From Vibrio sp. B1FLJ16 (GTDB taxonomy: Bacteria; Pseudomonadota; Gammaproteobacteria; Enterobacterales; Vibrionaceae): a stretch of DNA of 64,000 bases. Below are positions 47,616 through 56,840 of this stretch, one piece after another. Position numbers and translations under genes: made by a program. Below the pieces are notes generated by a model. That model was not told the DNA's origin. It ran no database searches and saw only the letters and a program-made list of their open reading frames with translations. Within the stretch, counting starts at the first letter, position 1, and each line of letters opens with the position of its first letter. The stretch covers positions 186,001 through 250,000 of the forward strand of contig NZ_HG992749.1 of NCBI RefSeq assembly GCF_905175385.1. The letters are read 5' to 3'.

Positions 47616-50393
47616 ATGATCATGCTTAAAGGATATTTCTCCATTGCGGTTTGTGTATTGGCAGGTATGTTTACGCCTTACACGTTGGCGCAAACCCCAA
47701 CTCCAGAACAGGTCCAAATGTTTCAGAGCTTACCTGCCGCTCAGCAACAAGCGTTAGCAAGTAAGTATGGCATTTCCCTCCCATCTTCTTCATCTTCTCA
47801 GTCAACGAGTTACCAAAACCCTCAGGTAATTGACCCTCGTGCGTCAAAAGATGAACCTTTACAAAAGGGACAACTTGGCCAGCAAACGCTGCAAAGCAAA
47901 GATGAAGAGCTAAAACGTTTTGGTTTAGAACTTTTTGCAGGCTCTCCAAGTACATTTGCTCCTATCAGTGATGTTCCCGTTCCGGCTGATTATACTGTAG
48001 GCGCAGGTGATGAAATCGTTATTCAACTGTTTGGTAAAGAGAACACGACTCACCGCCTTCGCGTTAACCGTGCTGGTATTATCAATTTTCCTTCGTTAGG
48101 TCCGGTTCAAGTAGCAGGCATGAGCTTCTCTGAAGTCCGTGATTCGCTTAACCAGCGCGTAAAGGAACAGATGATTGGTGTACGCAGTGACATTTCTCTT
48201 GGCGAAATGCGCACCATGCAAGTATTTGTAATGGGTGATGCCTACAAACCAGGCGCTTACACAGTCAGTGCGTTAACTACGATTTCTCAGGCTATTTATT
48301 ACAGTGGTGGTTTTGGCGATAGTGGCGCTCTGCGTGACATTCAGTTAAAACGTAATGGTCAGGTAATTCGTAAGCTTGATATGTATGAGCTGCTATTAAA
48401 AGGTGATGCTCGCAATGACGTGCGCTTATTACCAGGCGATGTGGTCTTCATTGGGGCAGTTAAACAGACCGTTGCTATTGATGGGGAAGTAAACCGCCCT
48501 GCAATTTATGAAATTAAGCCGGGTGAAACTTACAGACACGCAATACTCATGGCGGGTGGCTTTTCTGCAAATGCGTATGGTGAGAAGGTTGAAGTTAAGC
48601 GTTACGGCGCAAAAGGTACACGTGAAGCATTGACTCTGGACTTTACCCAATCGAACGATATGCAAGTTCCTATCAAAAATGGCGATGCGGTTAATGTATT
48701 AAAGAAAAGTGAAGAGTTGACCCGCTACGTTCAAATAGAAGGTGATGTACGTCATCCTGGTTTTGTTCAATGGAAGAGTGGATTACGCATTGCTGACTTG
48801 TTTCATTCAGTAGACACCGCTTTTAACTCAACGGCAGACGTTAACTATGCTGTTGTCGTGCGAGAGATTAACTCGCAACGCGACATCGAAACCTACCAGG
48901 TGAACCTTGCTAAGGCAATTCTTGCACCAACCAGTAAAGATAACCTACAACTTCAATCTCGCGACCGTGTTCTGGTCTTTAACCGTTTTAATCATGAAGA
49001 TCTGGATACGCTTGCAGAAGAAGAAATGGTCACTAAAGCGAAAACGCTCGAAGAGGCACAGCAACAAGCAGAACGAGATCAGCGCAAAGAGCAACAAGTG
49101 ATGAGCTCTTCTGTCGCCGTGTCAACAGCGCCAATGAACAACACTGTTAGCAGTGTTGGGAATATGGACAACATGGCTAATGCGGGAAGCGGTGTTAACT
49201 CCGCAAGTGCTGCAAACCAAGCTATGAATGTCTCTCAAATACCTCAACCTAAAATTATTTTCCGGGGCAAAGAGATCACCCAGGAAGACTTGGATAAGTT
49301 AAAGCAAAATACTCGCCGAACTTTGCTGGCTCCTGTTCTTTTACAGCTACAGCAACAGTCCAAACTAGGTTTAGCACCACAAATCGCGGAAGTTTTTGGT
49401 GAAGTTAAGCACCCAGGCCGTTACCCAATTACTCCTGGCATGACAGTGTCTACCTTGCTTGAAGCAGCAGGTGGACTCACATACAACGCGTTTACCATTA
49501 ACGCAGAGCTTGCCCGTACAGTAATTAATAGTGTGGATGAGCGTGCCTACATCGATGTAGATCGTATTGACCTGCGCAAAGCGATTCAGGGTAATACAGC
49601 CGTTGACGCTGTCATCGCTGGCCGAGACCGCTTAAACATTCTTGAAAAGCCAAGTGTGAAATTACAAAGCACCGTTACTCTGCAAGGTGAAGTCCGCTTC
49701 CCTGGTACTTATACCGTGCGCCAAGGTGAGACGCTTGGGGAGTTACTGGAGCGAGCTGGTGGATTGACTGAGTATGCACATCCGCAAGGTGCGATCTTCA
49801 CTCGCGAAGCGCTGCGTCTTCAGGAGCAGAAGTTGTTAAATCAATACGCTGCGGATATGAGAGCAGAAACCGCGAAGAAGACCTTCCGCGCTGATACTAA
49901 CTTAAGCTCGATCATTTCTGACCCAGACAAAACGCTTCAGTTTGTTGAAGAGGCTAGTCGCAGTAAAGCGTTAGGCCGTATGGTTGTTCAGCTAAATCGT
50001 ATTATTAAAGATGAGCGCTCAGCTGACTTTATGTTAGAAGATGGCGACTTCCTGTTTGTGCCGACCTTCCGAAATACCGTATCGATCATGGGTGAAGTTC
50101 AGGTCCCAATCACTTATCTATTAGATAATAAACTAGACGTTTCCGACTACCTAGATAAAGCTGGCGGTGCTAAAAAACAAGCGGACGAAGACCGTGTATT
50201 CGTTATCCGTGCCGATGGCTCGGTGTACAAACCAACATCCGGTTACTGGTTTGGGAACAACAAGAAAGAACTCCAAGCTGGTGACACGATTGTCGTGCCA
50301 ATCGATACTGATTACCGAGATGCTCTAAGCACCTGGACTGCAGCAACCCAAATATTGTACCAAACCGGTGTCGCGATCAACGCATTGAAGTAG
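47616..50393 (+). CDS. wbfF: Polysaccharide export protein with SLBB repeats (Wza-like, WbfF/OtnA)
   Basis: 925 aa, far longer than E. coli Wza (about 380). Signal peptide to TLA-Q; no lipobox Cys. The Poly_export domain begins near 115 (VPADYTVGAGDEIVIQLFG) and is followed by several SLBB domains (VFVMGDAYKPGAYTVS, AIDGEVNRPAIYEIKPG, EVFGEVKHPGRYPIT, TLQGEVRFPGTYTVRQGE, SIMGEVQVPITYLLD). A Gln/Glu and Asn/Ser-rich linker lies around 470-545. This fits OtnA/WbfF, the capsule exporter of V. cholerae O139. The ATG could be 47616 or 47622. Confidence 0.9.
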   Translation: MIMLKGYFSIAVCVLAGMFTPYTLAQTPTPEQVQMFQSLPAAQQQALASKYGISLPSSSSSQSTSYQNPQVIDPRASKDEPLQKGQLGQQTLQSKDEELKRFGLELFAGSPSTFAPISDVPVPADYTVGAGDEIVIQLFGKENTTHRLRVNRAGIINFPSLGPVQVAGMSFSEVRDSLNQRVKEQMIGVRSDISLGEMRTMQVFVMGDAYKPGAYTVSALTTISQAIYYSGGFGDSGALRDIQLKRNGQVIRKLDMYELLLKGDARNDVRLLPGDVVFIGAVKQTVAIDGEVNRPAIYEIKPGETYRHAILMAGGFSANAYGEKVEVKRYGAKGTREALTLDFTQSNDMQVPIKNGDAVNVLKKSEELTRYVQIEGDVRHPGFVQWKSGLRIADLFHSVDTAFNSTADVNYAVVVREINSQRDIETYQVNLAKAILAPTSKDNLQLQSRDRVLVFNRFNHEDLDTLAEEEMVTKAKTLEEAQQQAERDQRKEQQVMSSSVAVSTAPMNNTVSSVGNMDNMANAGSGVNSASAANQAMNVSQIPQPKIIFRGKEITQEDLDKLKQNTRRTLLAPVLLQLQQQSKLGLAPQIAEVFGEVKHPGRYPITPGMTVSTLLEAAGGLTYNAFTINAELARTVINSVDERAYIDVDRIDLRKAIQGNTAVDAVIAGRDRLNILEKPSVKLQSTVTLQGEVRFPGTYTVRQGETLGELLERAGGLTEYAHPQGAIFTREALRLQEQKLLNQYAADMRAETAKKTFRADTNLSSIISDPDKTLQFVEEASRSKALGRMVVQLNRIIKDERSADFMLEDGDFLFVPTFRNTVSIMGEVQVPITYLLDNKLDVSDYLDKAGGAKKQADEDRVFVIRADGSVYKPTSGYWFGNNKKELQAGDTIVVPIDTDYRDALSTWTAATQILYQTGVAINALK

Positions 50394-50397
50394 AGAG

Positions 50398-50516
50398 CTT
50401 AGATCCTAGGGGGGACTCCTAGGATTGAGATATTGTAGTCAATAATTAATTTTACAGATCCTATGCCTAGTTCCTGGTTATTATCAGGAGCTAGAATCTA
50501 GGGCCCTAGGACCTTT
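50398..50516. repeat. CCTAGG-rich palindromic repeat array, locus 4
   Basis: The left part (50400-50430) has GATCCTAGGGGGGACTCCTAGGA; the right part (50458-50516) has GATCCTATGCCTAG, GGAGCTAGAATCTAGGGCC and CCTAGGACC. It fills the gap between wbfF and the wzz gene, inside the capsule operon. A short AT-rich stretch separates the two halves; the GGAATACGG motif is absent here. Confidence 0.75.
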
Positions 50517-50522
50517 TACCTC

Positions 50523-51489
50523 ATGGAACCACAAAAAGAACTTCGATCAAGTTATTTATCATATCCCCCGCACACTCCAGTCATTGCGAATGATGAAATA
50601 GACTTGCGAGAACTCTTCAAAGCCTTTTGGAGGGATAAATGGATCATCATAGCGACGACTTTTTTATTTGCAGTGGCCTCGGTAGTTTATACTCTGAGTT
50701 TACCGGACACATACAAAGCAGACGCATTATTAGCACCAGCAGAAAGTTCTAACGGTGGTGGTCTATCCAAAATGGCGGGACAGCTAGGCGGCTTAGCGGC
50801 GTTGGCTGGTGTCAATTTGGGTGGGGGGGGAGTCTTCGCAAACTAGTTTGGCGGTCCAAGTGATGAAATCGCGCCAGTTTGTAGAAGCTTTTATTAATAA
50901 ACACGATCTATTGGTGCCTCTATTGGCCGTGAAAGACTGGGATTTAGCCAGTAACAAGCTAATCCTTAATGAAGAGCTCTATAACCCTACTACAGGAGAC
51001 TGGCTTAGAGAAGCGAAAGGTTTACGAGGCGTAACCCCAACCGCACAAGAAGCATTCGAAGTATTCAGCAAAAATACTCTGAGTATCAGCCAAGATAAAG
51101 ACAGTGGATTATACACCGTATCGGTTCAGCACCTTTCCCCCTATGTCGCCAAACAGTGGGTGGACTGGTTAATTGAAGACATCAACAAAGTAATGCGCGA
51201 ACGCATCATAGCTGAAACGTCGCAAAATCTAGAGTACCTAAACACTCAATTACAAAAAACTGCGGTTGCAGATATGCAAAGCACTTTTTATAAGCTGATT
51301 GAAGAGCAAACTAAAAGCTTAATGTTGGCTGAAGTTCAAGAGGAGTTTGTATTTAAAATTGTCGATCCCGCTATAGTGCCAGAGCTTAAAGAAGGACCTA
51401 AGAGAGCACTGATCTGCGTTTTAGGTGCACTACTTGGTGGTATGCTTGGTACCGCGATTGTTTTGGGACGTTTTGCATTTCGTAGATAA
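50523..51489 (+). pseudogene. wzz: Wzz-like chain-length determinant (OtnB type), frameshifted in a G8 run
   Basis: The N-terminal part has EIDLRELFKAFWRDKWIIIA, then a membrane helix (to about residue 57) and a Gly-rich KMAGQLGGLAALAG loop. At the G8 run (50823-50830) the frame is lost to a stop at 50846. Reading with G7 gives LGGGESSQTSLAVQVMKSR and continues to 51489, with coiled-coil-like helices and a C-terminal helix (LICVLGALLGGMLGTAIVLG). Repaired length is 321 aa, right for a Wzz without kinase domain. Chain length of the O-antigen or capsule would be uncontrolled if the break is real. Confidence 0.85.
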
Positions 51490-52110
51490 CAAACATATGT
51501 AGGATTAAGACAATTTCTGGTTTCTAGTCGAATTGCATAATTTTAGTCACGATAGATACGAAGGGTTACCCGCGTAAAATAGGAATATAATATCTCCTGG
51601 TTTATCTCGTTGTTTTTTTTAATAGTTTCTTGGCTTGATTGGTTACATAAGCCAAAAGTATTGACTTTGGTAATAAGAACATACTTTGTGCATTAGAGAT
51701 GGGCGAGCTGTTATTTTTATGTGTTAGATTATGAGTAGTTACATTTGTAAAGCGTCAGGATGATGGTCATCATCGGTCAGATAAAAAAGTACGCTCCAGA
51801 ACAAAAATGTCTACTGATTTATATTCCCCGAAGAAATGCCGTGAAGAAGTTTTGATACAGTGTTTTTAATTAAGGAAATTGAGTGAGTTAATGCTCACTA
51901 GGGAGCCTTTTAAAAACCCACACCAGTTTTTTGATTTAAGGGAGGTATACTCAGCAGCGCATTAAGTATGCTTAGGATGAGTTGCTAGCGGTATATGCTC
52001 GAGGTACTGAGATATGGGTATGCTCATGTGACTAGCGTAAAATATAGCGACCTACTCCCGAAAAACAGAAAGAAAGCGAAAAGAATTCGCTCAAATTAGG
52101 ACAAAGATAA
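51490..52110. other. Non-coding gap of 620 bp inside the capsule operon
   Basis: No convincing gene, CCTAGG array or ops element found. A possible 31-codon frame starts near 51761 but has no ribosome site. The region is moderately AT-rich and may hold a promoter for the strain-specific genes downstream or be remnant DNA from gene exchange. Confidence 0.5.
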
Positions 52111-53856
52111 ATGAGTAGTTTACATACAAAAGAAATTAACACGCAGATTGTTATTTCTCTGTTAAAAGCACACGGTATAAAAAAGGTTATTACATCTCCA
52201 GGTGGAACTAATATTGCCTTTGTAGGTAGTATTCAAAAAGATCCATATTTTGAAATATATTCATCAGTCGATGAGCGTTCGGCTGCGTACATGGCGTGTG
52301 GTTTAGCTGAAGAAAGTCGTGAACCCGTTGTTATTAGTTGTACGGGGGCTACCGCAGCTCGTAATTACATACCTGGTTTAACAGAAGCATACTACCGTAA
52401 ATTACCTATACTGGCTCTGACTTCAACACGAGATATAGCTGAAGTAGGGCACCATGTTGCGCAAGTAACAGATAGAAGTTCAATACAAAATGACATTGTA
52501 AACTTAAGCGTATCACTTCCGATCGTAAAAGATAGTGATGATTTATGGGATTGTGAAATTAAAGTTAACAAAGCTCTTTTGGAATTGACTCGTAAAGGTG
52601 GCGGCCCTGTTCACATCAACTTGCCAACAAAATACGTGTTGCCTTTTGACTCGAAGACAATACCAAACTATCGAGTTATTAAACGCATCCTTAAGCAAGA
52701 TAAGTTGCCTGATCTGGCAGGAAAAGTCGCTGTTTTTGTAGGCTCTCATAAAAAGTGGAATCCATCAGAGGTTGAAGCACTTGATAGATTTTGTGAAAGG
52801 AACAACGCCGCTGTTTTCTGTGATCATACAAGCGGTTATAACGGAAAATACCGCGTTCTTTCTTCTTTGCTAGCAGCCCAAGAGATGATGGATAAGTCTG
52901 TGTTCAAGCCGGACATCTTGATCCATATTGGAGAGATTAGTGGAGACTACCCAACTTTAGGCCTTTCTGGCCACCAAGTTTGGAGAGTCAATGAAGACGG
53001 AGAAATTCGAGATACGTTTAAAAAATTGCGATATGTTTTTGAAATGAATGAGTCGGATTTTTTCAATATTTATAATAGTAGCGGTAAAGAAAACAAAGCG
53101 AAAGAGTGTTACTTTACAGAATGTACTCAAAAGCTTAATGAGTTGAGAAGTAACATTCCAGAACTGCCTTTTTCCAATGCTTGGGCTGCATCAGTATTAT
53201 CATCTAAAATTCCTGCGAATTCAGTTGTCCACCTAGGTATTTTGAGCAGCCTCCGCTCTTGGAACTATTTCGAAGTACCAGAAGGTGTTCGAACTGCCTC
53301 AAATGTAGGTGGCTTTGGTACTGATGGATGTATTTCATCACTAGTAGGTGCATCTTTAAATAATAAAGATTCAACATACTATTGTATCTTGGGTGACTTG
53401 GCTTTTTTCTATGATATGAATGTTATAGGAAACCGTCATCTAGGGAAAAATGTTCGAATCTTAGTAATTAACAACGGTAAGGGAACGGAGTTCAGAAGAT
53501 ATAACTCTGCTTCTGCATACTTTGGTGATGATGCCGATGAATTTATCGCTGCAGCTGAGCATTTTGGTAACAAGTCGAGAAGTACAGTTAAGAATTTCTC
53601 CGAGAGCCTTGGCTTTGAATATTTAAGTGCAGAAAACAAAGAAGAGTTCATGAAGGTCCATACTCGTTTCATTGGCGAAGGACTAAATGATAAACCAATG
53701 ATCCTAGAGATTTTTACCGACAGTAAAGATGAAAGTGAATCGATTCGACTTCTTAATACTATTGGTAAGGATGGTAAAGTTTCATTGAAGTCTGGCGCGA
53801 AGAAAATTATCGGCAAAACAGGCGTAAACATTGTCAAGAAAGCTATAGGAAGATAG
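52111..53856 (+). CDS. Thiamine diphosphate-dependent enzyme (acetolactate synthase/MenD-like)
   Basis: 581 aa. The N-terminal domain has SSVDERSAAYMACGLAEES with the catalytic Glu of the ThDP fold, and VISCTGATAARNYIPGLTEAYYRKLPIL. A central domain follows. The C-terminal pyrophosphate-binding domain shows LGDLAFFYDMNVIGNRHLGK...NN, the ThDP-Mg motif with GDL in place of GDG. MenD is a distant relative, but a menaquinone role is unlikely here. ThDP enzymes in sugar clusters can make branched-chain sugars or decarboxylate keto acids. The substrate cannot be read from sequence. First gene of the strain-specific block. Confidence 0.82.
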   Translation: MSSLHTKEINTQIVISLLKAHGIKKVITSPGGTNIAFVGSIQKDPYFEIYSSVDERSAAYMACGLAEESREPVVISCTGATAARNYIPGLTEAYYRKLPILALTSTRDIAEVGHHVAQVTDRSSIQNDIVNLSVSLPIVKDSDDLWDCEIKVNKALLELTRKGGGPVHINLPTKYVLPFDSKTIPNYRVIKRILKQDKLPDLAGKVAVFVGSHKKWNPSEVEALDRFCERNNAAVFCDHTSGYNGKYRVLSSLLAAQEMMDKSVFKPDILIHIGEISGDYPTLGLSGHQVWRVNEDGEIRDTFKKLRYVFEMNESDFFNIYNSSGKENKAKECYFTECTQKLNELRSNIPELPFSNAWAASVLSSKIPANSVVHLGILSSLRSWNYFEVPEGVRTASNVGGFGTDGCISSLVGASLNNKDSTYYCILGDLAFFYDMNVIGNRHLGKNVRILVINNGKGTEFRRYNSASAYFGDDADEFIAAAEHFGNKSRSTVKNFSESLGFEYLSAENKEEFMKVHTRFIGEGLNDKPMILEIFTDSKDESESIRLLNTIGKDGKVSLKSGAKKIIGKTGVNIVKKAIGR

Positions 53857-54032
53857 ATTTTGTATTAGCTAGAATATGTTCATTTGATCTAATCGAACTA
53901 TAGCTAGCTCTTAGGTCGACTATGAAATAGTGAGTAGGTGGATAGTTTGCACCTGCTCACTATATTAATTTGCAAACTTATGTGGCGAAAGTATTTACTT
54001 TGCTTATTTATAATATTATTTGAACACTGGCG

Positions 54033-55559
54033 ATGGTTGCAAAGAAAATTTTTAAAAACACAATGATGCTTTATGTTAGACAAGTGCTGTTGTTGTTGGT
54101 CGGATTTTATACTGTACGTGTTATTCTTGACGCTTTAGGGATTGAAGACTTTGGTATTTACAGCCTCGTAGCTGGTTTTGTCGCGCTATGCTCCTTTTTA
54201 AGTAATAGTATGACCTCTGTAACTCAAAGGTTCTTCTCCTTTGCTCTGGGAAAAGAAGATGATTCATTACTCAATTCTACTTTTTCTGTAAATATTACTA
54301 TCTACTGTGTCATAGTTGCTTTAGTTACACTAATTCTAATGGGGCCAGGACTTTGGGTTATTGAAAATAAAATTAACATACCTGAAGCACGTTTTGAAGC
54401 AACTTTAGTGCTCTACCGATACTCGGTTATATCATTCATTTTCACAATATTATCAGCGCCATTTTTAGCTCTGATAATAGCACATGAAGATATGCACTAC
54501 TTTGCGATAATTTCAGTAATAGAAGCAATATTGAGATTGGTATTAGTAACTTTATTAGTATATATGAATGGTGACAAGTTAGAACTGTATGGAGGCATGC
54601 AGTTAGCTATATCTATGTCTATATTCATAGTGTATTTTTCGATATGTAAGAAAAAATACTTGGAGTGTCAGTTTAAAAATTACTATTGGAGCTACAGCCT
54701 ATTTAAAGATATGTGCTCTTTCACTGGTTGGACTTTGTTTGGCCAAATAACGACCATCACCCGTGTGCAAGCAATTACAATATTATTGAATCAATTCTTT
54801 AATCCTAGTGTGGTCGCTGCAAGAGCTATTGCGATCACAATATCATCTAAAGTAAATATCTTTTCGAGTAACTTTAATACAGGTATGTACCCAGGTATAG
54901 TCAAGAGCTATTCTAGTGACAATAGGGATGTTTTGATTCCACTTCTACTGAATGGATCTAAGCTCACGTTCTTTTTAATGTGGATCTTGGTTCTTCCATT
55001 GTTATTAGAAATGGAAGGTGTGTTAAGTTTTTGGCTAGCTGAAGTCCCGGAACATGCAGTCCTGTTTACCAAACTAGCTCTTATTGAATCACTGATTCTT
55101 TCTATTAGCTTACCATTGACTACAGTGGCTAGAGCAACAGGAAAAATTAAGCGCTATGAGGTTTATTTAGGTTGTCTTCAAGCTTCTATTTTTATATTTT
55201 CCTATTTGCTTCTAAATAAAGATTTTCCTGCAGAAACGGTGTTCATGGTGGCGATATTAGTAAACTTACTAATGTTTTTTGTTAGATTAAATTTAGTTTC
55301 AGATATGATAAACATTAGACAAAGTTTGTTTATAAATAAAGTGTGTGTTCCCATGCTTATAGTAGTATTCATTTCAGGATTTTTAAGTTGTTTAATTTCA
55401 TTTAACTTTCCGGATGGAATTCTGTTCAATTTTATGAGTGGAACTATTAGCGTGACTATTACAGTTATATCAATGTATTTCTTAGGTTTAGATAAGATGT
55501 GGCGACAGAAAGTTAGGCAACAACTGCAAAGAAAACTTCAGAGTAAAGGTAGGAATTAG
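54033..55559 (+). CDS. wzx: Wzx-type polysaccharide flippase
   Basis: 508 aa, about 13 hydrophobic segments spread over the whole length, MATE/MOP superfamily. The opening KKIFKNTMMLYVRQVLLLLV and GIEDFGIYSLVAGFVAL are typical of polysaccharide flippases. It would move the lipid-linked repeat unit across the inner membrane. It overlaps the next gene by one base (TAGTG). AT-rich. Confidence 0.88.
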   Translation: MVAKKIFKNTMMLYVRQVLLLLVGFYTVRVILDALGIEDFGIYSLVAGFVALCSFLSNSMTSVTQRFFSFALGKEDDSLLNSTFSVNITIYCVIVALVTLILMGPGLWVIENKINIPEARFEATLVLYRYSVISFIFTILSAPFLALIIAHEDMHYFAIISVIEAILRLVLVTLLVYMNGDKLELYGGMQLAISMSIFIVYFSICKKKYLECQFKNYYWSYSLFKDMCSFTGWTLFGQITTITRVQAITILLNQFFNPSVVAARAIAITISSKVNIFSSNFNTGMYPGIVKSYSSDNRDVLIPLLLNGSKLTFFLMWILVLPLLLEMEGVLSFWLAEVPEHAVLFTKLALIESLILSISLPLTTVARATGKIKRYEVYLGCLQASIFIFSYLLLNKDFPAETVFMVAILVNLLMFFVRLNLVSDMINIRQSLFINKVCVPMLIVVFISGFLSCLISFNFPDGILFNFMSGTISVTITVISMYFLGLDKMWRQKVRQQLQRKLQSKGRN

Positions 55560-56623
55560 TGAAAGTTCTGATCTTGGGGGGAACTGGTGCGATGGGCAAG
55601 CACCTGTCTTCATTATTGGTTGGTAGAGGTTTTAATGTGACAGTAACATCCCGCCGACACCATAACACCAATAGTAGCAACCTTAGGTTTGTTACAGGTA
55701 ATGCTAAGGAGTCGAGATTTCTTGCTCAACTACTGCAGGAGAGGTGGGATACAATTGTCGACTTTATGCTCTACTCAACCGCAGAGTTCGAAGAGAGATG
55801 TGATAGTTTACTAGCGTCTACTAAGCAATATGTTTATATCAGTTCTTCAAGAGTTTATGCTGATAAAGATAATATAATTACAGAACAATCTCCTAGACTT
55901 TTAGATGTAGTACAAGATAATGAGTACCTTTTGTCTGATGAGTACGCACTGTCCAAAGCACGTCAAGAGAATGTGCTTTTTGGTTCTTCGTTTTCAAATT
56001 GGACTATCATAAGGCCTTACATCACTTACAGCGAACAGAGGCTACAACTAGGGGCGTTAGAGAAGGAGTCTTGGTTATATAGAGCTATTCATGGAAGGCC
56101 AATCGCTCTATCATCTGACGTTAATGACAAATTAACTACTTTGACTTACGGCCTTGATGTCGCGAAAGGTATTGCCGCAATTATTAACCAACCAAAAGCC
56201 TTAGGAGAAGCGTTCCATATTACCTCACCTTACAGCATTAAATGGAGCAAGGTATTTGAGATATACATTGGTGTGCTTAGTGAATATTTAGGAACAGAGC
56301 CTAAGGTATACTTTCAACAACTTAATGAGTTTAGCAAGCATCATGTGAATATAAGGCAGTTGGAGTATGACCGACTATATAATAGGGAATTTGATAATAG
56401 CAAAATTAATGAATTTTTGAGTTGTAATGAGTTTTTAACTCCCGAAAAAGGCTTGGATAAATGTTTGCGTGATTTTATTCAAGAACCAACATTTAAATCT
56501 ATAAATTGGAAGGCTGAGGCCGTTAGAGATAAGCAGGTTGGATCGTTTGCGAATCTTGGCGAAATGCCTAGCGTTCGCACAAAAGTTGGTTACATTTATC
56601 GAAGAATTATTAAATTACTTTGA
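55559..56623 (+). CDS. NAD-dependent epimerase/dehydratase (SDR family)
   Basis: 354 aa. N-terminal Rossmann motif KVLILGGTGAMGKHL and the extended-SDR layout, with VYISSSRVYAD and a Tyr-x3-Lys at DEYALSKARQENVLFG. It resembles the nucleoside-diphosphate-sugar epimerases seen in capsule clusters. The start is GTG 55559, overlapping the wzx stop. The C-terminal 60 residues (LSCNEFLTPEKGLDKCLRDF) are family-like. The sugar is unknown. Confidence 0.82.
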   Translation: MKVLILGGTGAMGKHLSSLLVGRGFNVTVTSRRHHNTNSSNLRFVTGNAKESRFLAQLLQERWDTIVDFMLYSTAEFEERCDSLLASTKQYVYISSSRVYADKDNIITEQSPRLLDVVQDNEYLLSDEYALSKARQENVLFGSSFSNWTIIRPYITYSEQRLQLGALEKESWLYRAIHGRPIALSSDVNDKLTTLTYGLDVAKGIAAIINQPKALGEAFHITSPYSIKWSKVFEIYIGVLSEYLGTEPKVYFQQLNEFSKHHVNIRQLEYDRLYNREFDNSKINEFLSCNEFLTPEKGLDKCLRDFIQEPTFKSINWKAEAVRDKQVGSFANLGEMPSVRTKVGYIYRRIIKLL

Positions 56624-56840
56624 GTTTATGATCTAAACACGTACGTAAGGTAATCAGCCTTTAGTTTGTCGAATGGGTCAAGTTCAAATACACATAAAGA
56701 CATACTTTTTGGCTGAATATAGATAGTAACTAGTAATAAATTAGATAGTTGGCGTAGAGTTTTTATAGAAATCGCATGCTTATCAATAGTCTAACTTCCC
56801 CTAAATTGTAAACATAAATTTAACACCGAGAGATTAAACA

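Noticed and set aside
51960..52070. Second JUMPstart-like element before the ThDP gene
   Set aside because: The sequence has CTAGCGGTATATG but not the GGCGGTAGCGT core.
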